Of a stretch of 64,000 nucleotides of DNA, positions 42,427-51,900 are shown one piece after another. The translations under genes and the position numbers were made by a program. How positions within the stretch are numbered: position 1 is the stretch's first letter; every line of letters begins with the position of its first letter. The notes under the pieces are model-generated. The model was not told the DNA's origin, made no database searches, and worked only from the letters and a program-made list of their open reading frames with translations. The DNA is from Ectorhizobium quercum (GTDB lineage: Bacteria > Pseudomonadota > Alphaproteobacteria > Rhizobiales > Rhizobiaceae): contig NZ_JANFPI010000001.1 of the NCBI RefSeq assembly GCF_026552795.1, positions 620,001 to 684,000 on the forward strand, read 5' to 3'.

Positions 42427-43326
42427 GTGAGCGATCCTTCCGCCATCGACAGAAGCGGGGCCGGCGTCGAACCGGCCCGGCGGCTGCCCGCCTTCGGGCG
42501 GACGGTCCTGCACCGGCCCGTCTGGCTGACGCTTCCGGCACTCTTCCTGCTGCTCGCCGTGATGGGCTATCCGCTTCTGACCATCGTCCTGCGCAGTTTC
42601 CAGGAGCCCGAATGGGGATTGCAGAACTATGTCTGGTTCTTCGGCACCCCGGTCAACCTGACCGTTCTCCAGCGCACCTTCTCGATCTCGGCGTGGGTGA
42701 CGCTGGTCTGCGTGCTTGCCGCCTATCCCTATGCCTATATGATGACCGCCGTCGGCCCGCGCCTCCGGCTGGTTCTCATTCTCTGCGTGCTGGTGCCGTT
42801 CTGGGTGAGCGGCGTGATCCGCTCGCTCGCCTGGGTGATCCTGCTTCAGGATTCCGGCGTCATCAACTCGATGCTCAAGGCGCTCGCCCTGTCGCCGGTC
42901 CGGCTCATCCGCACCCAGACCGGCGTGGTCATCGGCATGGCGCAGGTTCTCATGCCCTTCATGATCCTGCCGCTCTATTCGGTGATGAAGGGCATCGACC
43001 TGCGCCTCGTCCAGGCGGCGCGCAGCCTCGGGGCAAGGCCGTCCAGGGCCTTCCTCGACGTCTATCTGCCCCTGTCGCTGCCCGGCGTCTATGCCGGCGC
43101 GATCATCGTCTTCATCCTCTCGCTCGGCTTCTACATCACGCCGGCGCTGCTCGGCGGCCCGCGCAGCACCATGCTGTCGACACTCGTGCAGAACCAGGTG
43201 CTCAGCCTGCTCAACTGGGGCCGGGGCGGTGCGATGGGCGTCGTGCTTCTGGTCGCGACCTTCATCCTGCTGGCAATCGCGGCACCCCTCATGCGGCAAC
43301 GCTACAAACAGGTTTCGAGGCACTGA
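42427..43326 (+). CDS. PotB/PotH-type ABC transporter permease
   Basis: The 299-residue inner-membrane permease has an N-terminal helix (LTLPALFLLLAVMGYPLLTI) and five more. The family EAA-like loop is LRLVQAARSLGARPSRAFLD followed by VYLPLSLPGVYAG. The GTG start at 42427 lies 21 bases after the binding-protein stop with GGGAGCCACGTCC before it. Its stop overlaps the next permease start (TGATG). With the second permease it makes the channel of a polyamine-type importer. Confidence 0.92.
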   Translation: MSDPSAIDRSGAGVEPARRLPAFGRTVLHRPVWLTLPALFLLLAVMGYPLLTIVLRSFQEPEWGLQNYVWFFGTPVNLTVLQRTFSISAWVTLVCVLAAYPYAYMMTAVGPRLRLVLILCVLVPFWVSGVIRSLAWVILLQDSGVINSMLKALALSPVRLIRTQTGVVIGMAQVLMPFMILPLYSVMKGIDLRLVQAARSLGARPSRAFLDVYLPLSLPGVYAGAIIVFILSLGFYITPALLGGPRSTMLSTLVQNQVLSLLNWGRGGAMGVVLLVATFILLAIAAPLMRQRYKQVSRH

Positions 43327-44111
43327 TGCAACGTCACACCCGCATCATACTGGGTCTTTTCTGCCTGCTGATGGTGGTCTGGCTTCTCGCCCCGACGCTG
43401 GTCGTCGTGCCGATGTCCTTCAACGAGCGGAAGTCGCTGGCCTTTCCGCCGTCGGGCTTTTCCTGGCAATGGTATGTGAACTTCTTCACCAACCCCGAAT
43501 GGTCGACGAGCCTCTTCAATTCGGTCAGGGTGGCGGCGCTCGTCGCCGTGCTGGCGACCGTGCTCGGCACGCTTGCCGCCTTCGGCATCGACCGCATGCG
43601 CGGCAGAAGCAGCGGATTGCTGCGCGCCATGCTGATCACGCCGATGGTCGTTCCGGGCGTGGTGCTGGCGATCGGCATCTATGCGGTCTATCTCGACGCG
43701 CGGCTCGTCGGCACGCTGACGGGCTTCGTGCTGGCCCACACCATGCTGGCGATCCCCTTCGTGCTGATCGCCGTCTCGGCGAGCCTCGAGGTCTTCGACA
43801 AGCGCCTGGAGACCGCGGCGGCCAGCCTCGGCGCCAATCGGCTGACGACCTTCCGCACCATCACCCTGCCGCTGATCGCGCCGGGCCTGCTGTCGGGCCT
43901 GCTCTTCGCCTTCGTCACCTCCTTCGACGAGATCATCGTCGCGCTCTTCATCACCAGCCCCTATCTCAAGACCCTTCCGGTCCAGATCTTCACGAGCATC
44001 ACCCGCGACGCCGATCCGACGGTGGCGGCGGTGGGATCGATGCTCTTCGTCCTGACCACGCTTCTCATCACCGCGGGACTTCTTCTCGGCGCAAGGCAGA
44101 AAGGGAACTGA
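43326..44111 (+). CDS. PotC/PotI-type ABC transporter permease
   Basis: The 261-residue permease has six membrane helices and the EAA loop KRLETAAASLGANRLTTFRT followed by ITLPLIAPGLLSGLLFAFVT. The N-terminal LAPTLVVVPMSFNERKSLAF and FDEIIVALFITSPYLKTLPV are typical of PotC/PotI. It is translationally coupled to the preceding permease and lies one base from the ATPase gene. Confidence 0.92.
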   Translation: MQRHTRIILGLFCLLMVVWLLAPTLVVVPMSFNERKSLAFPPSGFSWQWYVNFFTNPEWSTSLFNSVRVAALVAVLATVLGTLAAFGIDRMRGRSSGLLRAMLITPMVVPGVVLAIGIYAVYLDARLVGTLTGFVLAHTMLAIPFVLIAVSASLEVFDKRLETAAASLGANRLTTFRTITLPLIAPGLLSGLLFAFVTSFDEIIVALFITSPYLKTLPVQIFTSITRDADPTVAAVGSMLFVLTTLLITAGLLLGARQKGN

Positions 44112-44112
44112 C

Positions 44113-45225
44113 ATGGCCCCCTCCGGCGGACGCGGCGCGGCAATCGACATCCGCTCGGCAACCAAGCGCTACGGCAATTTCGTCGCGCTCAACGATGTCG
44201 ACCTCAACATCGAGCCCGGCGAGTTCATGACGCTGCTCGGGCCCAGCGGCTCCGGCAAGACCACGACGCTGAACACCATCGCCGGCTTCACGGAGCTTTC
44301 CGCCGGCGAACTGAGCATCGGCGGCCGCAGCGTGGTCGGCCTGCCGGCGCACAAACGCAACATCGGCGTGGTCTTCCAGCACTATGCGCTGTTCCCGCAC
44401 ATGACCGTCGGCAGGAACGTCGCCTATCCGCTCGGCCTGCGCGGGGTGGGCAAGGCGGAGCGCGACAGGCGCGTCGAGCGTGCCCTCGACATGGTGAAGA
44501 TGACCGATTTCGCGCACCGCTATCCGAGCGAGCTGTCCGGCGGCCAGCAGCAGCGCGTCGCGCTGGCGCGTGCCATCGTCTTCGATCCGCCGCTGCTTTT
44601 GATGGACGAGCCGCTGGGGGCCCTCGACAAGAAGCTGCGGGAATGGCTGCAACTGGAGATCAAGCGCATCCACCGCGAACTCGGCACCACCTTCGTCTAT
44701 GTCACGCACGATCAGGAGGAGGCGCTGGTGCTGTCCGACCGGATCGCGGTGTTCAACCAGGGACGCATCGAGCAGATCGGAACGGGCCGGCGCCTCTACG
44801 ACGAGCCCGAAACGCTGTTCGTCGGCAGGTTCATCGGCGAATCCACCATTCTGAGAGGGTCGGCGGAGACCTCGGCGGCGGAAACCGCGATCACCGTCGC
44901 CGGCGAGAGGGTGGTTGCGCCGAAACGGCTGGGCAAAGGCGGCGATCCGGTCATGCTGCTGCGCCCGGAAAAACTCGTGCTGGTTCGTTCCGGTGAACCC
45001 GTTCCCGCGGGCCACAACCGGCTGCGCGGGCGGATCGGCGAGGTCATCTATCTCGGCTCCGGCTCGAAATACGAGGTATCGCTGGCCGACGGCTCGGCGG
45101 CGATCGTCCGCAGCACGCTCGTCGACGGCGGATTTGCGATCGGCGATGAGGTCGACATCGCCTTTTCGCCCGTCGACATCAAACTTCTGGCCGACGACGA
45201 CCGCGCCGACCTGACCCTTACCTGA
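44113..45225 (+). CDS. PotA/PotG-type ABC transporter ATPase
   Basis: The 370-residue ATPase shows Walker A GPSGSGKTTTLN, Q-loop VVFQHYALFPHMTVGRNV, signature LSGGQQQRVALARAI, Walker B LLLMDEPLGALDKKLREW and H-loop YVTHDQEEALVLSD. A C-terminal TOBE_2 domain follows (about residues 275-360, GRIGEVIYLGSGSKYEV). This layout is standard for spermidine/putrescine importers. The last gene of the transporter set; an oxidase gene follows 26 bases later. Confidence 0.93.
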   Translation: MAPSGGRGAAIDIRSATKRYGNFVALNDVDLNIEPGEFMTLLGPSGSGKTTTLNTIAGFTELSAGELSIGGRSVVGLPAHKRNIGVVFQHYALFPHMTVGRNVAYPLGLRGVGKAERDRRVERALDMVKMTDFAHRYPSELSGGQQQRVALARAIVFDPPLLLMDEPLGALDKKLREWLQLEIKRIHRELGTTFVYVTHDQEEALVLSDRIAVFNQGRIEQIGTGRRLYDEPETLFVGRFIGESTILRGSAETSAAETAITVAGERVVAPKRLGKGGDPVMLLRPEKLVLVRSGEPVPAGHNRLRGRIGEVIYLGSGSKYEVSLADGSAAIVRSTLVDGGFAIGDEVDIAFSPVDIKLLADDDRADLTLT

Positions 45226-45251
45226 CATTGCGAAGCGACGGACCCTCACAC

Positions 45252-46637
45252 ATGCACGCGAAAATCAACGGACACGTTTCCTTCTGGTATGCCGACATGG
45301 GCGGCGTTCCGGACTATCGGCCACCGCTTGCCGGCGATGTGGAGGCCGATGTCTGCATCGTCGGCGCCGGCTTCACCGGTCTGTGGACCGCCTATTATCT
45401 CAGGAAGGCCGACCCTTCGATCCGCATTGTCGTGGTCGAGAAGGAGTTTGCCGGTTTCGGAGCCTCGGGGCGCAACGGCGGCTGGCTTTCGGGCGGGTTC
45501 GACTGGTCGCGCGAGAAATATCTGAAGACCTCGTCGCGCGCGGGCGTCATCGCCATGCAGCGCGCGATGGCGGCGACAGTCGACGAGGTGATCGCCGTCA
45601 CCGAAGCCGAGGGCATCGACGCCGACATCATCAGGGTCGACAATCTCTCCATCGCCACCAGCGGGCCGCAGTTCGAACGGGCGAAGGCGGAATACGAGAA
45701 GGCCCTGTCATGGGACGTTCCCCGCGAACGGATCGCGCTGATCGGGGCGGAGGAGGCCCGCGCCCGCATCGCCATCCGCAATGTCGAAGGCGCCCTGGTC
45801 ATGCGCGGCAAGGCGCGCGTCCAGCCGGCCAAGCTGGTGCGCGGGCTGGCGGCGACCGTCGAGCGCATGGGGGTGCCGATCTACGAGCAGACCGCGGTGA
45901 CGGCGATCGAGAAGGGGAAGGTTTCCACCGATCGCGGCACCGTGCGCGCGCCGGTGATCATCCGCGCGACGGAAGGCTTCACGGCGGGCATTCCCGGCCA
46001 CAAGCGCCTGTGGCTGCCCCTCAACAGCGCCATCATCGTCACCGAGCCACTTCCCGAGGCGCTATGGCGGGAGATCGGCTGGGAGGGACACGAGATTCTC
46101 GGCGACATGGCGCACGCCTATTGCTACGCGCAACGCACTCGCGAGGGGCGCATCGCAATGGGTGGTCGCGGCGTGCCCTATCGCTTCGGCTCGCGCACCG
46201 ACATTCGCGGCCGGACGCAGCAGGCGACGATCGACCAGCTGCACGACATCCTGATCCGGCTTCTGCCGCAGACGAAGGGCCTGCGCATCGATCATGCCTG
46301 GTGCGGCGTGCTCGGCGTGCCGCGCGACTGGTGTACCACCGTCGGCCTCGATGCCGGGACCGGGATCGGCTGGGCCGGGGGCTATGTCGGTCTCGGTGTC
46401 TCCACGTCCAACCTGTCCGGCCGGACGCTTTGCGATCTCGTCCTCGGCCGCGACACGGAGCTGACGCGGCTGCCCTGGGTCAACCGTTCGGTGCGCAAAT
46501 GGGAACCCGAGCCGCTGCGCTGGCTCGGCGTCCATGCGATGTACCAGCTTTACCGGATGGCCGACCGGCGGGAGGAGGCCGGTCTTGCGCATACGTCGAG
46601 GCTCGCCGCCATCGCCGACCGCATCACCGGCCATTGA
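45252..46637 (+). CDS. FAD-dependent amine oxidoreductase (PuuB-like)
   Basis: The ATG at 45252 gives 461 residues. The N-terminus DVCIVGAGFTGLWTAYYLRK is the dinucleotide-binding fold of DAO-family flavoenzymes. FGASGRNGGWLSGGFDWSRE and GRIAMGGRGVPYRFGSRTD are typical of gamma-glutamylputrescine oxidase-like proteins. It probably oxidises the amine imported by the upstream transporter, giving an aldehyde, ammonia and hydrogen peroxide. The glutamylation genes of the Puu pathway are not in the window, so the substrate is uncertain. Confidence 0.87.
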   Translation: MHAKINGHVSFWYADMGGVPDYRPPLAGDVEADVCIVGAGFTGLWTAYYLRKADPSIRIVVVEKEFAGFGASGRNGGWLSGGFDWSREKYLKTSSRAGVIAMQRAMAATVDEVIAVTEAEGIDADIIRVDNLSIATSGPQFERAKAEYEKALSWDVPRERIALIGAEEARARIAIRNVEGALVMRGKARVQPAKLVRGLAATVERMGVPIYEQTAVTAIEKGKVSTDRGTVRAPVIIRATEGFTAGIPGHKRLWLPLNSAIIVTEPLPEALWREIGWEGHEILGDMAHAYCYAQRTREGRIAMGGRGVPYRFGSRTDIRGRTQQATIDQLHDILIRLLPQTKGLRIDHAWCGVLGVPRDWCTTVGLDAGTGIGWAGGYVGLGVSTSNLSGRTLCDLVLGRDTELTRLPWVNRSVRKWEPEPLRWLGVHAMYQLYRMADRREEAGLAHTSRLAAIADRITGH

Positions 46638-46680
46638 CCGGAGCCGCATTCCCTCCGCCACCCATTTTGCAGGCAGTTCC

Positions 46681-47037
46681 ATGATCGACTTCAAGACCTT
46701 CGCCCATCTCGCAGCCATCGACCTTGGCCAGGCGGCGGCAAAGCCGACCTCCATCGCCGGCGCCCAGAGGGAGGCGAGCAGGACGCTCTGGTCGTCTGCG
46801 GACGGGCGTGTCGAAGTGGGCGTCTGGGAATGCACGCCCGGCCGGTTCACCGCCGCGCGCGACGACAATTCGGAGATTTGCCATATCGTTTCCGGCCGGG
46901 TGTCGCTGCACGAGACCGACGGGCGCAGCCGCGATGTCGGTCCCGGAGAGCTTCTCGTCCTGCCGCTCGGCTGGAAAGGGGAGTGGACCATCCATGAGAC
47001 GACGCGCAAGCTCTACATCCTGCATTTCGCCGGGTGA
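46681..47037 (+). CDS. Small cupin (DUF861-like) protein
   Basis: This 118-residue single cupin domain contains RVEVGVWECTPGRFTAARDD, NSEICHIVSGRVSLHETDGR and GPGELLVLPLGWKGEWTIHE, the pattern of cupin_3/DUF861 proteins often found beside amine or ureide catabolic genes. The first metal-binding motif is degenerate (no paired His), as is usual in this subgroup. It is the last gene of the amine cluster, 43 bases after the oxidase. Function not defined. Confidence 0.85.
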   Translation: MIDFKTFAHLAAIDLGQAAAKPTSIAGAQREASRTLWSSADGRVEVGVWECTPGRFTAARDDNSEICHIVSGRVSLHETDGRSRDVGPGELLVLPLGWKGEWTIHETTRKLYILHFAG

Positions 47038-47136
47038 GGCCGCTTGCACCGGCTTGTGTCTTTTCGCTGTCGCCGCCATACTTGAGTGCGGTCCCGTTCA
47101 AGCCGGATCAATTTTCGGAGAAACCGGATTGACAGA

Positions 47137-47178
47137 CCACAACAAATATCCGAACAAGCGTTCGGATATTTGTTGTGG
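47137..47178. promoter_or_regulatory. Perfect 19-bp-arm palindrome upstream of tetR
   Basis: CCACAACAAATATCCGAAC (47137-47155) and its exact reverse complement (47160-47178) flank a 4-base AAGC spacer. It lies 10 bases before the tetR start, and TTGACA at 47129-47134 could be a -35 box just in front. TetR proteins bind such palindromes, so this is the likely autoregulatory operator controlling the efflux operon. As RNA it would form a strong hairpin near the ribosome site, so a post-transcriptional role is also possible. Confidence 0.75.
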
Positions 47179-47188
47179 TGCGGGATAA

Positions 47189-47812
47189 ATGGGACGCAAG
47201 CGCAGAGCGGACAAGGAAGAGATCATCGATGCGGTCGGCCTCGTCATCCGCGAAAGCGGTCTCGACGCGCTGAGCATCGATGCTGTTGCGAAGGCTGCCG
47301 GGATAGGCAAGGCCAGCGTTCTTTATGATTTCAAGAGCAAGGATGGGCTGCTCGCGGCTTTCGTGGAGCGCACCATCCGGCTGCATCATGAAGCCGTGGA
47401 CCAGTTGCGCGGCAGATATGCGCAATGTCCCGACACGACGATGCGGGCACTTCTGGAGTATCTCCAGTCACCGGAATCGCAGGACGATTTGTGCAACGGC
47501 ATGCTGGTGGCGGCTGCCGCTTCGGGAAACGAGAGTTTCCGCACGTTCCTGCAACAGACCTTCCTCGAAAAGATGAGGGTCGTGGAAGCGGAGGCGGCGG
47601 CGCCGAACACCTCCCTCATCGCCTTTCTGGCGATCCACGGCCTTTTTGCGCTGGAACATTTCGCCTTCTGCCCGCTGGAGGGCGATGTGCGTATAAGAAT
47701 ACTCAACGAAATCGGGCAGCTGCTCGGAACAGGCAAGCCGCTAATGCCCGCCGCTGAGGCCCCTTTGTCGAATCCTCCCGAACTTTCTCGCAAGAGCCAG
47801 GTATCTCCATGA
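47189..47812 (+). CDS. TetR family repressor of the efflux operon
   Basis: The 207-residue protein has a TetR helix-turn-helix (EEIIDAVGLVIRESGLDALS, IDAVAKAAGIGKASVLYDFK) and a C-terminal ligand/dimerisation domain (ESFRTFLQQTFLEKMRVVEA, LFALEHFAFCPLEGD). Unusually for RND pumps, it is on the same strand as, and overlaps by four bases, the adaptor gene. It would therefore be co-expressed with the pump and act by negative feedback. Its operator is probably the palindrome at 47137. Confidence 0.92.
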   Translation: MGRKRRADKEEIIDAVGLVIRESGLDALSIDAVAKAAGIGKASVLYDFKSKDGLLAAFVERTIRLHHEAVDQLRGRYAQCPDTTMRALLEYLQSPESQDDLCNGMLVAAAASGNESFRTFLQQTFLEKMRVVEAEAAAPNTSLIAFLAIHGLFALEHFAFCPLEGDVRIRILNEIGQLLGTGKPLMPAAEAPLSNPPELSRKSQVSP

Positions 47813-48978
47813 TAGAACACATTGCACGAAGCGTCCGTATCGCCGTTCTCTCCGCCTCGCTGGCCGTTGTGCCGGCGGCTTCCTTCGCGCAGGCACCCGG
47901 CAACATGCCGCCCACGCAGGTCAGCGTGCTGGAACTGGTGCCGGAGCCGCTGCCGGTGATCAATGAGTTGCCGGGCCGCGTGTCCCCGACCCGCCTTGCC
48001 GAAGTCCGCCCCCGCGTTTCCGGCATCGTCGTGGAGCGCGTGTTCGAACAGGGCAGCCTCGTCAGGGAAGGCGACGTGCTCTACCGCATCGATCCCGCCC
48101 AGTTCCGCGTGCGCGTCACCAGCGCCAACGCGACGCTGGCGCGCGCCAAGGCTGCGCAACTGAACGCGCAGGCGCAATTGAAGCGCCAGCAGCAATTGCG
48201 CGAGCGCAACATCTCGACCGAGATCGAGCTGGACAATGCGGTCGCGACCGCCGCGCAGGCCGACGCCGACGTGGCGGTGGCCGAGGCGACGCTGGCCGAA
48301 GCCCAGCTCAATCTCGACTACACCGAGGTCCGGGCGCCGATCACCGGCATCATCGGCCGCGCCACGGTGACGGAAGGCGCGCTGGTGACGGCCCAGACCG
48401 ACAACATGGCGACGATCCAGCAGCTCGACCCCGTCTATGCCGACTTCACCCAGTCCTCCGCCGACCTGCGGCGGCTTCGGCTGGCAATGGCCTCCGGCCA
48501 GCTTACGGCGGCCTCTCCGAACGAGGCGCGCGTGCATCTCTTCTTCGACGACGGCGCGCAATACGAGCACCCCGGCAGGCTTCTTTTCTCGGAAGCGGCC
48601 GTCGACCAGACCACGGGTCAGGTGACGCTGCGCGGTGAGTTTCCCAATCCGGACGGCGAACTGCTGCCGGGCCTTTATGTCCGCATCCGCATCGAGCAGG
48701 CCATCCGGCAGAACGCGCTCGCCATCCCGCAGATGGCGGTGCAGAGGGACGCCCAGGGCAATGCCCAGGTCTATGTCGTGCGCGACGACAACGGCGTCGA
48801 ATTGCGCACGGTAAGGCTCGGCCAGACGATCGACACGCGCTGGCTGGTCGACAGCGGCCTCGAGCCGGGCGAAAAGGTCGTCGTGATCGGGGCGCAGAAG
48901 CTGTTCCCCGACGCGAAGGTCGATCCGCAGCCCTGGTCTCCGGCGGATGCCGGCGCCGCTGACAATTCCGGCAACTGA
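47809..48978 (+). CDS. RND efflux periplasmic adaptor subunit
   Basis: The 389-residue membrane-fusion protein has a signal peptide (VLSASLAVVPAASFAQA) and no lipobox Cys. The family layout is visible: lipoyl half-motif EVRPRVSGIVVERVFEQGSL, alpha-hairpin from about 100 to 165 rich in Ala/Gln/Arg, second lipoyl half LDYTEVRAPITGIIGRATV, beta-barrel and membrane-proximal region VRIRIEQAIRQNALAIPQMA. It links the inner-membrane pump to an outer-membrane channel. Its ATG overlaps the tetR stop. Confidence 0.94.
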   Translation: MIEHIARSVRIAVLSASLAVVPAASFAQAPGNMPPTQVSVLELVPEPLPVINELPGRVSPTRLAEVRPRVSGIVVERVFEQGSLVREGDVLYRIDPAQFRVRVTSANATLARAKAAQLNAQAQLKRQQQLRERNISTEIELDNAVATAAQADADVAVAEATLAEAQLNLDYTEVRAPITGIIGRATVTEGALVTAQTDNMATIQQLDPVYADFTQSSADLRRLRLAMASGQLTAASPNEARVHLFFDDGAQYEHPGRLLFSEAAVDQTTGQVTLRGEFPNPDGELLPGLYVRIRIEQAIRQNALAIPQMAVQRDAQGNAQVYVVRDDNGVELRTVRLGQTIDTRWLVDSGLEPGEKVVVIGAQKLFPDAKVDPQPWSPADAGAADNSGN

Positions 48979-48992
48979 GGGGCCCCCGGCAT

Positions 48993-51900
48993 ATGGCTCA
49001 GTTCTTCATTCATCGCCCGGTCTTCGCCTGGGTTCTCGCCATCTTCATCGCCATTGCGGGGATCATGGCGATCCCCTTTCTGCCGATTGCGCAATATCCG
49101 CAGGTAGCACCGCCGCAGATCCAGATTTCCGCGACCTTTACCGGGGCCTCCCCCGAGGAAATGTACCAGAGCGTCGCCCAGCCGATCGAGGAGGAGCTGA
49201 ACGGCGTCGACGGTATCCGCTATTTCGAATCCACCTCCGACACGTCCGGCCGCATCTCGATCACGGCGACCTTCGCGCCGGGAACGGTGATCGGCACGGC
49301 ACAGGTCGACGTGCAGAACGCGGTTGCCCGCGTCGAGCCGCGTCTTCCCCAGAGCGTGATCGACCAGGGCATCGAGGTGAGGGCGGCCGGCAGCGGCTTC
49401 CTCATGGTGGTGGCGCTGATCTCGAGCGACGGCAGCTTCGACGCGACGGCGCTCGGCGACTATCTCAACCGCAACGTGGCGGGTGAGATCCGCCGCATCG
49501 ACGGCGTCGGCCAGGCGCAGGTCTTCAGCGCGGCGCGTGCCATGCGCGTGTGGCTCGATCCCGACAAGCTGACCGGGCTCAATCTCTCGGCCGACGACGT
49601 GGTGTCGGCGATCAGGGCGCAGAACGCCCAGGTCGCCGCGGGCAGCGTCGGCGCCGCCCCGAACCCCATCGAGCAGCAGTTGACGGCGACCGTGATGGTC
49701 AAGGGCCAGCTCAGCAATACCGAGGAGTTCGAGAATATCATCCTCAGGGCCAATGCCGATGGCTCGACCGTGCTCCTCAAGGATGTCGGGCGCGTCGAGA
49801 TCGGCTCCGAGAACTACAGCTTCGCCTCGCGGCTGAACGGCCAGCCGGCGGCGGCGCTCGGCGTCCAGCTTTCCTCCGACGGCAACGCGCTGGCGACGTC
49901 GCAGGCGATCCAGGAGCGGATGGAGGAGCTTGCCGGCTTCTTCCCGGACGGCATCACCTATGCGATTCCCTACGACACCTCGCCCTTCGTCCAGGCGTCG
50001 ATCGAGAAGGTGCTGCACACGCTTCTGGAAGCCGTGGCACTGGTCTTCATCGTGATGTTCCTGTTCCTCCAGAACTTCCGCTACACCGTCATTCCGACCA
50101 TCGTCGTGCCGATCGCTCTGCTCGGCACGCTGGCGGTGATGCTGGCGGCGGGCTTTTCCATCAACGTGCTCACCATGTTCGCGATGGTGCTGGCCATCGG
50201 CATCCTCGTCGACGACGCCATCGTCGTGGTCGAGAATGTCGAGCGCATCATGGCGCAGGAAGGACTGGCGCCGAAGCCCGCGACGGTAAAGGCGATGGGC
50301 CAGATTTCCGGCGCCATCATCGGCATTACCCTCGTTCTGACCGCCGTTTTCATGCCGATGGCCTTCTTCCCCGGTTCGACGGGTATCATCTATCGCCAGT
50401 TCTCGCTGACGATGGTGGTGTCGATCCTGTTCTCTGCCTTCCTGGCGCTGACGCTGACGCCGGCGCTGTGTGCCAGCTTCCTGAAGCCGGTGAAGGAAGG
50501 CCACCATGAGAAGCGGGGCTTCTTCGGCTGGTTCAACCGCGGCTTCGACCGGACGACGGAGGGTTACGGCAACGGCGTCTCGCGCGTCGTGCGCCGGCCG
50601 TGGGCGATGATGCTCGTCTATCTGGTGATCTGCGGCGCGACGGCCTTCGGCTTCATCCAGCTGCCGTCGAGCTTCCTGCCCAACGAGGACCAGGGCTTCA
50701 TCCTGACGGACATCCAGACGCCGCCCGCCGCCAGCGCCAACCGCACCGAGGAGGTGCTGGCGTCCGCCGAGGCGATTTATCGCGAGATGGATGAGGTGGA
50801 GAACATGGTCTCCATCCGGGGCTTCAGCTTTTCGGGCACCGGTCCGAACGCCGGCCTGATGTTCGTCACCTTCAAGGACTGGGGCGATCGCGAGCGCTCG
50901 GCTCAGGCCATCGCCAACGCCGCCAACATGCGCCTGTTCGGCCTTCAGGATGCGCAGGCTTTCGCGCTGTCGCCGCCGCCGATCCAGGGCTTCGGCACGG
51001 CCAGTGGTTTCAGTTTCCGGTTGCAGGACCGGGCCGGGCACGGCCAGCAGGCCTTGCAGGCCGCCTCCAACCAGCTGATGGCGATGGCGGAACAAAGCGC
51101 GGTGGTGACGGGCCTGCGCGTGGAGGGTCTTCCCCCCGCCGCCCAGGTGTCCCTGACGATCGATCGCGAGAAGGCCAACACCTTCGGCGTCACCTTCGCG
51201 GCGATTGCCGCGACGATCTCGCAGAACCTCGGCTCGGCCTATGTCAACGACTTCCCCAATGCAGGCCGCATGCAAAGGGTGGTGGTGCAGGCCGACGAAA
51301 GCGCCCGCATGCACGCAGAGGGGCTGTTGAACCTCAACGTGCGCAATTCGCACGGTGGCATGGTGCCGTTCTCCTCCTTCGCGACGGTCAGTTGGGAAAG
51401 GGGCCCCGCGCAGGTGGTCGGTTACAATGCCTATCCCTCGGTCCGCCTTGCGGGGCAGGCCGCGCCCGGCTATTCCACCGGTGCGGCGATTGCGGAAATG
51501 GAACAGCTCGCTTCGCAGCTTCCGGAAGGCTTTGCCTATGAGTGGACGGGACAATCGCTGGAAGAGCTTTCTTCCGGCCAGCAGGCGCCGCTGCTGTTCG
51601 GCCTCTCCATCCTGTTCGTCTTCCTGTTGCTGGCGGCCCTTTACGAAAGCTGGTCGATCCCGCTGTCGGTGATGCTCGTCGTGCCGCTCGGCATCCTCGG
51701 CTGCATCGCGGCGGTGATGCTGCGCGACATGCCGAACGACATCTACTTCAAGGTCGGCCTGATCGCGATCATCGGCCTGTCGGCGAAGAACGCCATCCTG
51801 ATCGTGGAATTCGCCAAGGACATCCACGCGGAAGGCAAGAGCCTCATCGAATCGGCGGTGGGGGCGGCCCGGCTGCGCTTCCGCCCCATCCTGATGACCT

